In this document: positions 21,927 through 30,709 of the stretch, in pieces
Layout of the letters: each line of letters opens with the position of its first letter
How positions within the stretch are numbered: position 1 is the first letter of the stretch
From: an uncultured Solirubrobacterales bacterium
Lineage (GTDB): Bacteria; Actinomycetota; Thermoleophilia; Solirubrobacterales; 70-9
Direction: 5' to 3'
DNA: 32,130 nucleotides
Assembly: GCA_903933815.1 (NCBI GenBank)
Contig: CAIZLN010000069.1
Coordinates: 1 to 32,130 of the forward strand
Program-made: the position numbers and the translations under genes
The notes under the pieces: model-generated
Seen by the model: only the letters and a program-made list of their open reading frames with translations
Told to the model about the DNA's origin: nothing
Databases searched by the model: none

Positions 21927-22613
21927 ATGAGCCCCCTCACCAGCTACTCACTTGACGGGTCCGTAGCCACCATAACTGTGGATGACGGCAAGGTGAATGC
22001 GCTTTCGTCCGAAATGACCGGTGAGTTGGCCGGCCGTCTCGACCAGGCCGAAAGCGATGGCGCGGTAGCGCTGCTTACCGGACGCAGCACCACCTTTTCG
22101 GCTGGCTTTGACCTGCGCTGTGAGCCCGGGCTATGGCAGGACATGATGATCTCGGGTGGTCGGCTGGCCCTGAAGATGCTCACGTTTCCCTATCCGGTCG
22201 TTTTGGCCTGCAACGGCAATGCGATCGCCATGGGCGCGCTGCTGCTGAACGCGGCCGACTACCGGGTCGGCACCAGCGGCGATTTCAGAATCGGCCTCAA
22301 TGAGGTTGCAATCGGCATGACCCTTCCGTGGTTTGCCATCGAACTGGCGCGGCACCGGCTCACCCGCCGCCACTTCGACATCTGCACCGTCTCCGGAACG
22401 ATGCTGGATCCTCAGGAGGCCCAGGCGGCCGGATTCCTCGACCAGCTGACCGGTTCGGACGATCTTTTGAATAAAGCAGCCGCCAGGGCTTCAGAGCTCG
22501 CAGAAGTCGACATGGGTGCCCATCTGGCGACCAAGCTCAGAGTCCGCGAACAGGTGATTGCGGGGATTGCTGACGGGCTGGAAAGCCTTTCGGGTGACCC
22601 CGACGGCTGGTAG
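21927..22613 (+). CDS. Crotonase/enoyl-CoA hydratase family protein
   Basis: A 228-residue crotonase-fold protein. The acyl-CoA pocket blocks are visible: TVDDGKVNALSSEM near the N-terminus, FSAGFDL (oxyanion side) and NGNAIAMGAL. The second acidic block GLNEVAIGM keeps its Glu, but the first catalytic Glu of true hydratases (in the GGCELA segment) is replaced within GALLLNAAD. A different crotonase reaction, or weak hydratase activity, is therefore likely. The ATG at 21927 with the TATGCT box is preferred over an in-frame start at 21897. It converges on the SDR gene and probably handles a CoA thioester within the same metabolic region. Confidence 0.8.
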   Translation: MSPLTSYSLDGSVATITVDDGKVNALSSEMTGELAGRLDQAESDGAVALLTGRSTTFSAGFDLRCEPGLWQDMMISGGRLALKMLTFPYPVVLACNGNAIAMGALLLNAADYRVGTSGDFRIGLNEVAIGMTLPWFAIELARHRLTRRHFDICTVSGTMLDPQEAQAAGFLDQLTGSDDLLNKAAARASELAEVDMGAHLATKLRVREQVIAGIADGLESLSGDPDGW

Positions 22614-22662
22614 TCGTGCCCGTGGGCAGCGGCCTGCACCCGCACTTGGTGGCCGGGCGGTC

Positions 22663-23523
22663 TCAGGCGGGATCTACAGAATCGACGAAAAGGTCAACCC
22701 CGAGCTTTGATCCTTCGCCGTCGGCTGCATAGACGCTGAAGTCTGTTACGCCGGATGCCTTCAGGACGTCCTCACAGAGCAGGGTCTCTCCGGTGCAATC
22801 CCGGCTGTTGCGGGTAAGCACTTCGTAGGCGGCATCGGCGTAAACAGCCGGCGTCCGTGACATCTTCATCGCTTCGTCGCCGCCGAGCAGATTCTGGACT
22901 GCCGCAGTGGCCACGAGAGTCCTCGGCCAGAGTGCGTTCGATGCTACGCCGTCACCTCGAAGTTCCTCAGCGAAACCAAGGGCAGCGAGGGTCATCCCGT
23001 ACTTGGCCATTGTGTAGGCGGTGTGAGGTGCGAGCCACCTGGGCTCAAGCGAGATGGGAGGGGAGAGGGTGAGCACGTGACCGTTATCGCTCATGCGCAG
23101 GTGCGGGAGACAGGCCTTCGTCAGCGCGAAAGTTCCGCGCACATTGATGTCCTGCATCAGGTCGTAGGCCTTCATCGGCAACTGGTCCGGGCCGGCCAGG
23201 TTAATTGCGCTGGCGTTGTTCACACAGATATCGATTCCGCCGAAGCGCTCGACCGTGCGGGCCACCGCGTTGGCGATGTCTTCGTCATTTCTGACATCGC
23301 CGACGATCGGAAGGGCAACGCCGCCAGCGTCCTCAATTTCACGTGCTGCGGTGAACACTGTCCCGTCGAGCTTCGGGTGCGGCTCCGCGGTCTTCGCCAG
23401 GAGGGCAACATTGCCACCGTCAGCAGCGACCTTCAGGGCTATGGCCAGACCGATCCCCCGGCTTCCGCCGGAAATGATCATTGTCTTGCCGGAAAGGTCT
23501 CTGGAAATCTCGTCGTCATTCAT
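22663..23523 (-). CDS. Short-chain dehydrogenase/reductase, HSDL2-like
   Basis: A 286-residue NAD(P)-dependent SDR. The coenzyme loop GGSRGIG is near residue 20, NNAS follows the fourth strand, and the catalytic triad is visible as Ser in LTLSPP, Tyr and Lys in YTMAK. The extra segment AKTAEPHPKLDGT after the first helix and the C-terminal part are typical of hydroxysteroid dehydrogenase-like protein 2 (HSDL2), which is tied to fatty-acid metabolism. The substrate is unknown. The ATG at 23521-23523 is supported by a TAGGAT -10 box 8 bases upstream; a longer N-terminus to 23574 would be low-quality sequence. It is divergent from the thiolase-fadB operon, so coordinated control is likely. Confidence 0.88.
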   Translation of the reverse strand: MNDDEISRDLSGKTMIISGGSRGIGLAIALKVAADGGNVALLAKTAEPHPKLDGTVFTAAREIEDAGGVALPIVGDVRNDEDIANAVARTVERFGGIDICVNNASAINLAGPDQLPMKAYDLMQDINVRGTFALTKACLPHLRMSDNGHVLTLSPPISLEPRWLAPHTAYTMAKYGMTLAALGFAEELRGDGVASNALWPRTLVATAAVQNLLGGDEAMKMSRTPAVYADAAYEVLTRNSRDCTGETLLCEDVLKASGVTDFSVYAADGEGSKLGVDLFVDSVDPA

Positions 23524-23531
23524 CGTCGTCA

Positions 23532-23537
23532 ATCCTA
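23532..23537 (-). promoter_or_regulatory. -10 box TAGGAT of a likely leaderless transcript (SDR gene)
   Basis: On the minus strand TAGGAT ends 8 bases before the ATG at 23523, with no Shine-Dalgarno between (TGACGACG). Confidence 0.45.
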
Positions 23538-23622
23538 AGGGTAGTCGGGCGGCCGCAGGTATCTGCGGGGGCATATATTGGGACTGCTGTCATACAGGCC
23601 ACCTACCCTTAATGGAGTACTC

Positions 23623-24837
23623 ATGAGCACTGACGCACTGATCTTCGACGCGATTCGTACGCCACGCGGCAAGGGAAAAAGCAATGGTTCCCTCCATTCG
23701 ACCAAGCCGGTCGACCTTGTGGTCGGCCTGATGCACGAGACCCTGATCCGCAATGAGAAGTTGGATCCAGGGACGATCGACGACGTCGTGCTCGGCTGCG
23801 TGACTCCGGTCGGCGACCAGGGCGCCGACATCGCCAAGACGGCCGCTATCAAGGCAGGCCTGCCCGACACCGTCGCCGGTGTTCAGCTGAACCGGTTCTG
23901 CGCTTCAGGCCTCGAGGCCGTGAACATGGCGGCCCAGAAGGTCGCCTCCGGCTGGGAGGACCTCGTGCTCGCCGGCGGAGTCGAATCGATGTCGCGGGTC
24001 CCGATGGGAACCGACGGTGGTGCCTGGGCGATGGATCCGGAGACCAACTACGAAACCAGCTTCGTGCCTCAGGGAATCGGAGCCGATCTGATCGCCACGA
24101 TCGAAGGCTTCTCCCGTGACGATGTCGACGAGTTTGCTGCCCGTTCACAGGAGCGTGCATCGGCAGCCCAGGCAGCCGGTTACTTTGACAACTCTGTCGT
24201 TGCCGTCAAGGACCCCAACGATCAGGTGATCCTCGACAAGGATGAGTTCATCCGCCCTGGAACCACTGCAGAGTCGCTTTCCAAGCTCAAGCCTTCCTTT
24301 GCGGCGATGGGGGAGATGGGCGGCTTCGATGCCGTCGCGCTCCAGAAGTACCACTGGGTCGAGAAGATCGACCACGTCCATCACGCCGGCAACTCGTCCG
24401 GCATCGTCGACGGAGCAGCACTGGTCGCGATCGGAAACGAGAAGGCCGGTGAAGCCAACGGTCTCACCCCGCGGGCCCGCATCGTCTCGACCGCGCTGTC
24501 CGGGGCTGACCCGACGATCATGCTCACGGCGCCCGGCCCGGCCAGCAAGAAGGCCCTCAAGAAGGCCGGAATCACTGCCGACGACCTCGACCTGATCGAG
24601 ATCAACGAGGCGTTCGCAGCCGTGGCTCTGCGCCTGGTCCGCGACCTCGATGTCGACATGGACAAGGTCAACGTGAACGGCGGCGCTATCGCGATGGGGC
24701 ACCCGCTGGGTGCGACCGGAGCGATGATCCTCGGCACGATCGTGGACGAACTCGAGCGCACCGGTGGCCGCTACGGTCTCTGCACTCTCTGCGTCGGCGG
24801 CGGCATGGGCATTGCCACTGTCGTCGAGCGCATCTGA
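23623..24837 (+). CDS. fadA: Acetyl-CoA C-acyltransferase (thiolase)
   Basis: A 404-residue thiolase, the last enzyme of beta-oxidation, cleaving 3-ketoacyl-CoA with CoA to give acetyl-CoA. The active site is complete: nucleophile Cys93 in [11 protein letters not shown], His360 in [13 protein letters not shown], and Cys390 in [10 protein letters not shown]. The ATG at 23623 is preceded by GGAG (23614-23617) and by TACCCT (23604-23609), a possible -10. Codon choice is strongly GC-ending, which suggests high expression. The fadB gene begins 29 bases after the stop, so the two make a classic fadA-fadB operon. Confidence 0.93.
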   Translation: MSTDALIFDAIRTPRGKGKSNGSLHSTKPVDLVVGLMHETLIRNEKLDPGTIDDVVLGCVTPVGDQGADIAKTAAIKAGLPDTVAGVQLNRFCASGLEAVNMAAQKVASGWEDLVLAGGVESMSRVPMGTDGGAWAMDPETNYETSFVPQGIGADLIATIEGFSRDDVDEFAARSQERASAAQAAGYFDNSVVAVKDPNDQVILDKDEFIRPGTTAESLSKLKPSFAAMGEMGGFDAVALQKYHWVEKIDHVHHAGNSSGIVDGAALVAIGNEKAGEANGLTPRARIVSTALSGADPTIMLTAPGPASKKALKKAGITADDLDLIEINEAFAAVALRLVRDLDVDMDKVNVNGGAIAMGHPLGATGAMILGTIVDELERTGGRYGLCTLCVGGGMGIATVVERI

Positions 24838-24866
24838 AACCCCTCCAGACCCAGGAAAACAACTAA

Positions 24867-27038
24867 ATGAGCGAAAGCACCACAATCAAGTACGAGCGTG
24901 GCGATGACGGCATCGTCATCCTGACCATCGACGACCCGAACCAGGGCGCGAACACGATGAACGCCGCCTACGTCGCCTCGATGGGGGCGACCGTCGATCG
25001 TCTCGAGGCCGAAAAGGACGACATCACCGGCGTCATCATCACCTCCGGCAAGAGCACCTTCTTCGCTGGCGGTGACCTGAATGACCTGCTCGCTGTCACC
25101 AGGGAGCAGTCGGCTGAGTTCGCGGTCGGACTTCGCGAGATCAAGGGCCAGCTGCGCCGCCTGGAGACCCTCGGCAAGCCGGTCGTTGCCGCGGTTGCCG
25201 GCTCGGCCCTCGGTGGCGGCCTCGAGATCACCCTGGCCTGCCATCACAGGGTGGTAGTCGACACGCCAAAGATCCAGCTCGGTACTCCTGAGGTGACGCT
25301 CGGCCTGCTGCCGGGTGCCGGTGGGGTCACCCGCACGGTGCGCATGATGGGCATCGCCAGCGCGCTCATGAACGTGCTGATTCAGGGCAAACCGCTCCGC
25401 CCCCAGAAGGCTCTCGAACTTGGCCTGATCAGCGAAGTGGTCGCAACGCCCGACGACCTCATCCCGGCGGCAAAGAAGTTCATTGCCGAGAACCCGGAGG
25501 CGGTCCAGCCCTGGGACGTCAAGGGCTACAAGATCCCCGGCGGAACCCCGATGACTCCGTCGCTGGCCCAGAACCTGCCGGCATTTCCATCAAACCTGCG
25601 CAAGCAGATCAAGGGTGCCAACTACCCGGCACCGGTGGCGATCATGTCCGCTGCTGTCGAAGGCGCACAGGTCGATTTCGACTCCGCCCAGGAAATCGAA
25701 GGCCGCTACTTCATCGAACTGGCCACCGGACAGGTAGCCAAGAACATGATCCAGGCCTTCTTCTTTGACCTTCAGCGGGTCAACGGAAGTCGTGGCCGTC
25801 CCGATGATGCCGAGACCTACCAGGCAAAGAAGGCAGTGGTGCTCGGTGCCGGCATGATGGGTGCCGCGATTGCCTACGTTTGCGCCAAGGCCGGCATCGA
25901 GGTCGTCCTCAAGGACATCTCCCAGGAAGCCGCTGATCGTGGCAAGGGCTACTCGAAGGACCTCGTCGACAAGGCGATCTCCAAGGGCCGCTCTACCCAG
26001 GAGAAGGGTGACGCGCTGCTGGCGCTGATCCACCCGACAGCCGACGCCTCGGACGCGAAGGACGCCGACCTCGTGATCGAGGCGGTCTTCGAGGACCCTG
26101 CAGTCAAGGCGCAGGTCTTCGCCGAGATTGAGCCGTTCCTCGCCGAAGGTGCCCTGCTCGGCTCCAACACTTCGACCCTGCCGATCACCGGCCTGGCCGA
26201 AGGCGTATCCCGGCCGGCTGACTTCATCGGGCTTCACTTCTTCAGCCCGGTCGACAAGATGCCGCTGCTGGAGATCATCAAGGGCGAGAAGACGTCCGAC
26301 TCTGCTCTCCACCGTTCACTTGACCTCGCCAAGCAGATCAAGAAGACCCCGATCGTCGTCAACGACTCCCGCGGCTTCTTCACCAGCCGCGTGATCGGAA
26401 CCTTCATCAACGAAGGAATCTCCTTCCTCAACGAAGGAGTTCCGGCTTCGAGCATCGAGCAGGCTTCATCGCAGGCCGGCTACCCGGCTCCGGTGCTGCA
26501 GCTCAGCGACGAGCTCAACATGGAGCTGATGATCAAGATCCGCAAGGCGACGAGGGAAGCCATCGAAGCAGAAGGCGGGGAGTGGGAGCCGCATCCGGCT
26601 TTCGCAGTGGTTGACGCCATGGTCGAGGCCGGACGTGCCGGCAAGCTCGCCGGTGCCGGCTTCTACGACTACGAAGACGGCAAGCGAACCGGCCTCTGGT
26701 CGGGGCTCGCCGAGAAGTTCCCGTCGGTCGACGACCCATCACAGATCGACCTGCATGAGCTCGAGGAGCGCATGATGTTCATGGAGGCGCTCGAAACCGT
26801 CAAGTGTATGGACGAGGGCGTGATCGAATCTGTCGCCGACGCCAACATCGGCTCGATCTTCGGGATCGGCTTCCCGGCCTGGACCGGCGGCGTACTCCAG
26901 TACATCAATGGCTACGAAGGTGGTCCGGTAGGTTTTGTCGCCCGCACGAAGGAGCTCGCCGAAAAGCATGGCGAGCGCTTCAACCCGCCGGCCTCTCTGG
27001 TCGAGCTGGCCGAGAGCGGCGGAACCTACAGCGACTGA
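24867..27038 (+). CDS. fadB: FadB-type multifunctional protein (enoyl-CoA hydratase / 3-hydroxyacyl-CoA dehydrogenase)
   Basis: A 723-residue, two-step beta-oxidation enzyme. Residues 1-300 form a crotonase domain with both catalytic Glu blocks, GSALGGGLEITLAC and GTPEVTLGLLPGAGG. A Rossmann domain follows with GAGMMG (327-332) for NAD+, the catalytic His457 in GLHFFSP, and NDSRGFF before the C-terminal helical domains. It hydrates trans-2-enoyl-CoA and oxidises the resulting 3-hydroxyacyl-CoA, handing the product to the thiolase encoded just upstream. The ATG start has a modest AGGAAAA site. The length matches FadB/FadJ alpha subunits. Confidence 0.94.
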   Translation: MSESTTIKYERGDDGIVILTIDDPNQGANTMNAAYVASMGATVDRLEAEKDDITGVIITSGKSTFFAGGDLNDLLAVTREQSAEFAVGLREIKGQLRRLETLGKPVVAAVAGSALGGGLEITLACHHRVVVDTPKIQLGTPEVTLGLLPGAGGVTRTVRMMGIASALMNVLIQGKPLRPQKALELGLISEVVATPDDLIPAAKKFIAENPEAVQPWDVKGYKIPGGTPMTPSLAQNLPAFPSNLRKQIKGANYPAPVAIMSAAVEGAQVDFDSAQEIEGRYFIELATGQVAKNMIQAFFFDLQRVNGSRGRPDDAETYQAKKAVVLGAGMMGAAIAYVCAKAGIEVVLKDISQEAADRGKGYSKDLVDKAISKGRSTQEKGDALLALIHPTADASDAKDADLVIEAVFEDPAVKAQVFAEIEPFLAEGALLGSNTSTLPITGLAEGVSRPADFIGLHFFSPVDKMPLLEIIKGEKTSDSALHRSLDLAKQIKKTPIVVNDSRGFFTSRVIGTFINEGISFLNEGVPASSIEQASSQAGYPAPVLQLSDELNMELMIKIRKATREAIEAEGGEWEPHPAFAVVDAMVEAGRAGKLAGAGFYDYEDGKRTGLWSGLAEKFPSVDDPSQIDLHELEERMMFMEALETVKCMDEGVIESVADANIGSIFGIGFPAWTGGVLQYINGYEGGPVGFVARTKELAEKHGERFNPPASLVELAESGGTYSD

Positions 27039-27059
27039 TCAGACCTGACAGCGAGTGGG

Positions 27060-27083
27060 GGAGGGACGCGCAAGGCGCCCTCC
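27060..27083. terminator. GC hairpin between convergent fadB and acyl-CoA dehydrogenase genes
   Basis: GGAGGG-A-CGC (27060-27069) pairs with GCGCCCTCC (27075-27083), leaving one A bulged, around loop GCAAG. It lies 22 bases past the fadB stop and 32 bases past the dehydrogenase stop on the other strand. There is no T run; probably a two-way terminator. Confidence 0.45.
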
Positions 27084-27114
27084 TCCAGCTCGGTGCCGGT
27101 CTGCGAAGCGCCTC

Positions 27115-28947
27115 CTAGAAGGCTGCTTCGTCGAGCTCCATGACGTCGTTCTCGATGTTCGCGATCGCCTCGCGGCTCGCCTTGAGGTTCGGAAGCATGT
27201 TGCGCGCGAAGAACCTGGCGGCCACGACCTTGCCTTCGTAGAACGGCTTGTCGATTTCCGAGGCTCCGTCCTCAAGAGCCTTCTGGGCGATCTCGGCGTG
27301 GCGGATCAGCAGCCAGCCAATCATCAGGTCTCCGAAGGCCTTGAGAAACTGAACCGATCCGAGGCCGACCTTGTAGATGCTCTCCGGGTCCTCCTGTGAG
27401 GCCATCAGGTAGCCGGTGAGCGTGGTGCTCATCGCCTTGATGTCTTCGATCGCTTCGGCCAGGTAGGCGCGTTCGGCGTCCAGATCCCCGTCCTTGCCGT
27501 CGATCTGGACCTGCATGCGCTCGAAAAGGTGGTTCATCGACTTCGCTTCGTCGCGAACGATCTTGCGGAAGAAGAAGTCCTGAGCCTGGATCGCCGTGGT
27601 GCCTTCATAAAGGCTGTCAATCTTGGCGTCGCGAATGTACTGCTCGATCGGATAGTCCTGCAGGAAGCCCGCTCCACCGTAGGTCTGGAGTGACTCGTTC
27701 AGGATCTCGTAAGACCTCTCGGAGCCAACGCCCTTGACCAGAGGGAGGAGGAAGTCGTTGATCCTGATGGCCATCTGCGGGTCGTCAACGCCTTCGACCA
27801 ACTTTGCTGCGGTCGCGTCCTGGTGGACCGCGGTGAACATGTACAGCGCTCTGAGCCCTTCGGCGTAAGCCTTCTGGGACATCAGCGAGCGGCGCACGTC
27901 GGGGTGGTGCATGATCGAAACCCTGGGTGCCGTCTTGTCCATGATCTGGGTCAGATCCGCACCCTGAATCCGGTCCTTGGCGTAGGCCAGAGCGTTCAGG
28001 TAGCCGGTTGAGAGTGTCGCGATCGCCTTGGTACCGACCATCATCCGGGCGAACTCGATCACATCGAACATCTGGCGGATGCCCTGGTGAACGTCACCAA
28101 CCAGCCAGCCCTTGGCCGGGGTGCCATGAGCGCCAAAGGTCAGGTCGCAGGTCGCCGACGCCCTGAGGCCCATCTTGTGCTCGAGGTTAGTTACGAAGAC
28201 ACCGTTCCGATCGCCGATCTCGCCGGTCTCGGTGTCGAAGTTAAACTTGGGCACGATGAAGAGGCTGAGACCCTTGGTTCCAGGCCCTGCTCCTTCGGGG
28301 CGGGCAAGCGTGTAGTGAAGGATGTTCTCGAACAGATCGTCTGAATCTCCGGAGGTGATGTAGCGCTTGTCACCCTCAATGTGCCAAGTACCGTCGGGCT
28401 GTTCGATCGCCTTGGTTCGACCGGCGCCGACGTCGGAGCCGGCATCTGGCTCGGTCAGGACCATGGTCGCACCCCAGCCACGCTCAACCGCCAGCGTAGC
28501 CCAACGCTTCTGTTCCTCGTTGCCATTTTCGTATAGAAGCTGGGCGAACGCGGGACCGGCCAGATAGAAGAACCCGGCTGGAAGAGCGCCGACCATGAAC
28601 TCGGCAATCGCCCAGGAGACGGTCGACGGGGCGGGCACGCCGCCGATCTCTTCACCGAGGCCGAGCTTCAGCCAGTCGGCGTCGGTCCAGGCCCTGACCG
28701 ATTCCTTGAGCGCCTCGGGCAAGGTGACTACGAAAGTCTCCGGGTCGTAGGTTGGCGGATTACGGTCGGTCTCGGCAAAGGCTTCGGCAACCGGACCCTC
28801 CGCAAGGCGTGCAGCCTCGCCGATCATGACCCGTACGGTCTCTGCATCGAGGTCTCCGAAGGCGCCGGACTCAAGAACCTCACCAGTCCCCAGAACCTCG
28901 AACAGGTTGAACTCGATGTCACGAACGTTGCTCTTGTAATGGCTCAA
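27115..28947 (-). CDS. Acyl-CoA dehydrogenase, FadE5-like long form
   Basis: A 610-residue flavoenzyme for the first step of beta-oxidation (acyl-CoA to trans-2-enoyl-CoA, electrons to ETF). It has the usual N-terminal helical, middle beta and C-terminal helical domains, with [11 protein letters not shown] at the FAD/substrate site, and a C-terminal extension of about 150 residues typical of the 600-residue FadE5-type group. The catalytic base is probably Glu448 in YEGTT. The TTG start (28945-28947) is chosen because GGAGGG (28956-28961) lies 7 bases upstream; a longer frame to 29013 has no such site. It converges on fadA-fadB and would feed them. Confidence 0.93.
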   Translation of the reverse strand: MSHYKSNVRDIEFNLFEVLGTGEVLESGAFGDLDAETVRVMIGEAARLAEGPVAEAFAETDRNPPTYDPETFVVTLPEALKESVRAWTDADWLKLGLGEEIGGVPAPSTVSWAIAEFMVGALPAGFFYLAGPAFAQLLYENGNEEQKRWATLAVERGWGATMVLTEPDAGSDVGAGRTKAIEQPDGTWHIEGDKRYITSGDSDDLFENILHYTLARPEGAGPGTKGLSLFIVPKFNFDTETGEIGDRNGVFVTNLEHKMGLRASATCDLTFGAHGTPAKGWLVGDVHQGIRQMFDVIEFARMMVGTKAIATLSTGYLNALAYAKDRIQGADLTQIMDKTAPRVSIMHHPDVRRSLMSQKAYAEGLRALYMFTAVHQDATAAKLVEGVDDPQMAIRINDFLLPLVKGVGSERSYEILNESLQTYGGAGFLQDYPIEQYIRDAKIDSLYEGTTAIQAQDFFFRKIVRDEAKSMNHLFERMQVQIDGKDGDLDAERAYLAEAIEDIKAMSTTLTGYLMASQEDPESIYKVGLGSVQFLKAFGDLMIGWLLIRHAEIAQKALEDGASEIDKPFYEGKVVAARFFARNMLPNLKASREAIANIENDVMELDEAAF

Positions 28948-29561
28948 GGTGTGGCCCTCCGTGTGATGTTGAGGCGGATATTCGCCTGGAGTGGGTAAGG
29001 AGAAAATCTGCATGGAGTTTATCGTCCGGCCACGGGCGCTCAGTCAGAAGGGTCCGGGAGCAGCGATCCGAGGTCAGGAGATCTGGATTTGCCGGGATGT
29101 TCTGCGAAAGCTCAAGACACCGAGCAGCCATGACCGGGAAAAGCACCCGAGCTCGAGGTGGCCAGCCCCGGCCAGAGAAAGCAGTCCCCAAAACGCCTGA
29201 CTGTCAAGGCTGTGGCCATAGAGCTTGTCACCCAGGATCCAGATGAATAGCGTGTCGAAGGCAACAAAGCCCGGGCAAGCGAGTATCGAACGCCCCCAGC
29301 AACAATGTCCAACCGGTGCGACACGTTCTGAATATGCCCTGTTGCGGGCTGGAGGAAGTCTCAGATCATCCACCGGACCAACACAATGACAAGACAGGGG
29401 GCGCATGGCGACTTTTGGCCACTCTGCGGCCGTACTATGCGGTCAACTCCGCTCAGCTTTACATAACCGACATTATCGCGCATAGGGCTGAATCCGGGAC
29501 CAGCACCCGGTTGTTCCCGGGTATCGGAGCACTGGAAGGCTCCTGACCGTCTGTGAATCAG
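28948..29561. other. 614-base stretch with no supported gene; possible decayed membrane-protein fragment
   Basis: The right-hand flank of the acyl-CoA dehydrogenase holds TAAACT on the minus strand (29016-29021), a possible -10 with CTGACT about 20 bases upstream. Further on, the minus strand around 29150-29270 encodes a hydrophobic run (FVAFDTLFIWILGDKLYG and QAFWGLLSLAGAG), while another frame just before it reads RTGWTLLLGAFD. This suggests a degraded membrane protein, but no start, ribosome site or family could be recognised. ACCCGG/CCGGGT (29506-29523) is a small hairpin past the PLP-enzyme gene. GC content dips around 29290-29480. Confidence 0.3.
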
Positions 29562-30539
29562 CTACCGGGGGCCGTTTGTATCCAGAAAGACGACCGGGCC
29601 ATCTCCGAGGCGGCCGTCGTTCAGTTCGATCAGTCCCGCCATGGCTTTTGCCGTGTAGACCGGGTCGAGTTCGAGATCCGCCTGCCGGGCGCCAATCTGC
29701 CGGGCGACTTGCGCCTGGGCGGTCGTGTGGCCGTATCCGTCACCAATCTGGTCGTCAACGACCATCAGTCGGTCCGCTGAGACGGTCAAGCCCTCCAGGT
29801 TCGCACCCCGGCTGCGCAGAAGCGCTGCCGCTCTACCGGAAAGCCTGAGCAGAGCCTTCGAGTCAAGCCTCAATGTGTCATTGACCACTATTGCTACGAC
29901 TTTGGTATCCAGGCCAGCCAGTTCGAGCCCGAGCATCAGGCCGGCGGCAGTTCCTCCTGATCCGACGGCGGTTACGACATGCGATGGCTCAGGAAGCTCC
30001 CCGCTTCCCACCTGCATCCCCAGCTCGAGCCCGATCTCGACTGCGCCAAGGGTCCCGACCGGCGAGGAGCCTCCCGCGGGCAGGAAGTACGGGCCATGCC
30101 TCAGCATCAGCCAGGGAACCGCGGCGATCGTGCGGATTTTCGAGTGAGTGAAGTAGATCTCCGCTCCGGAAGCGCTCAGTCGCTCCATCTGGGCTTCGAC
30201 GTGCTCGTCGAGCGGCTGGTCGACAAGGGCCAGCACGGTGCTCAGGCCATGTTCTCGCCCATACAGGGCGCAGGCGAGCCCCCAGTTCGTGCCAAGTCCC
30301 CCCACCGTGAGAATCGTCGAACGATTTCGGCGCTTCGCCTCAGGTATCAACCACTCGAGCTTCCTGACCTTGTTCCCTCCCCAGCCGCCGTCGCCAAAAA
30401 GACTCTCATCTTTCAGCCAGATTTCAGCCGGACCACTGCTCAGGCCGAAAAGCCTTCTGACCGGGGTGGGAACACTCCCGAGTCGGACTCTCTCAAGAGA
30501 GTCCTGGAGGACAGGAAACAGATGGTGAAGTCGACTCAT
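29562..30539 (-). CDS. PLP-dependent ACC deaminase / D-cysteine desulfhydrase family enzyme
   Basis: A 325-residue fold-type II PLP enzyme. The PLP lysine is Lys57 in WGGNKVRKLEWL, the signature of this family. A substrate-phosphate region GGLGTNWG lies near residue 85, and AVGSGGTAAG binds the cofactor phosphate. Members deaminate 1-aminocyclopropane-1-carboxylate or split D-cysteine into pyruvate, ammonia and sulfide; sequence alone does not decide here. The Ser/Tyr details of true ACC deaminases could not be confirmed, so D-cysteine desulfhydrase-like is safer. The start ATG 30539 fits the usual N-terminus; a frame to 30623 adds unlikely residues. TATTGT about 13 bases upstream may be its -10. 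Confidence 0.82.
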   Translation of the reverse strand: MSRLHHLFPVLQDSLERVRLGSVPTPVRRLFGLSSGPAEIWLKDESLFGDGGWGGNKVRKLEWLIPEAKRRNRSTILTVGGLGTNWGLACALYGREHGLSTVLALVDQPLDEHVEAQMERLSASGAEIYFTHSKIRTIAAVPWLMLRHGPYFLPAGGSSPVGTLGAVEIGLELGMQVGSGELPEPSHVVTAVGSGGTAAGLMLGLELAGLDTKVVAIVVNDTLRLDSKALLRLSGRAAALLRSRGANLEGLTVSADRLMVVDDQIGDGYGHTTAQAQVARQIGARQADLELDPVYTAKAMAGLIELNDGRLGDGPVVFLDTNGPR

Positions 30540-30642
30540 CCGGAGGCGTCTGACAATAGACCCTGGGCATCTCTGACCCCCACTTCGTCGCGCTGCGGCT
30601 GAAACGTCGATCCTGCATGGCAACTTTTACCCCTCCCAGGGT

Positions 30643-30671
30643 TTGTTTAATCGTATGACTGGCTGTACAGT
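30643..30671 (+). promoter_or_regulatory. Promoter of the secreted lipase gene
   Basis: TTGTTT (30643-30648), a 17-base spacer and TACAGT (30666-30671) form a reasonable -35/-10 pair. Transcription would start near 30678, about 30 bases before the TTG start codon. This unit uses a normal leader with a ribosome site, unlike the leaderless genes. Confidence 0.5.
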
Positions 30672-30709
30672 TGCCCAGTTACGCTAAAGAACAAGACCAG
30701 GAGAGAACC

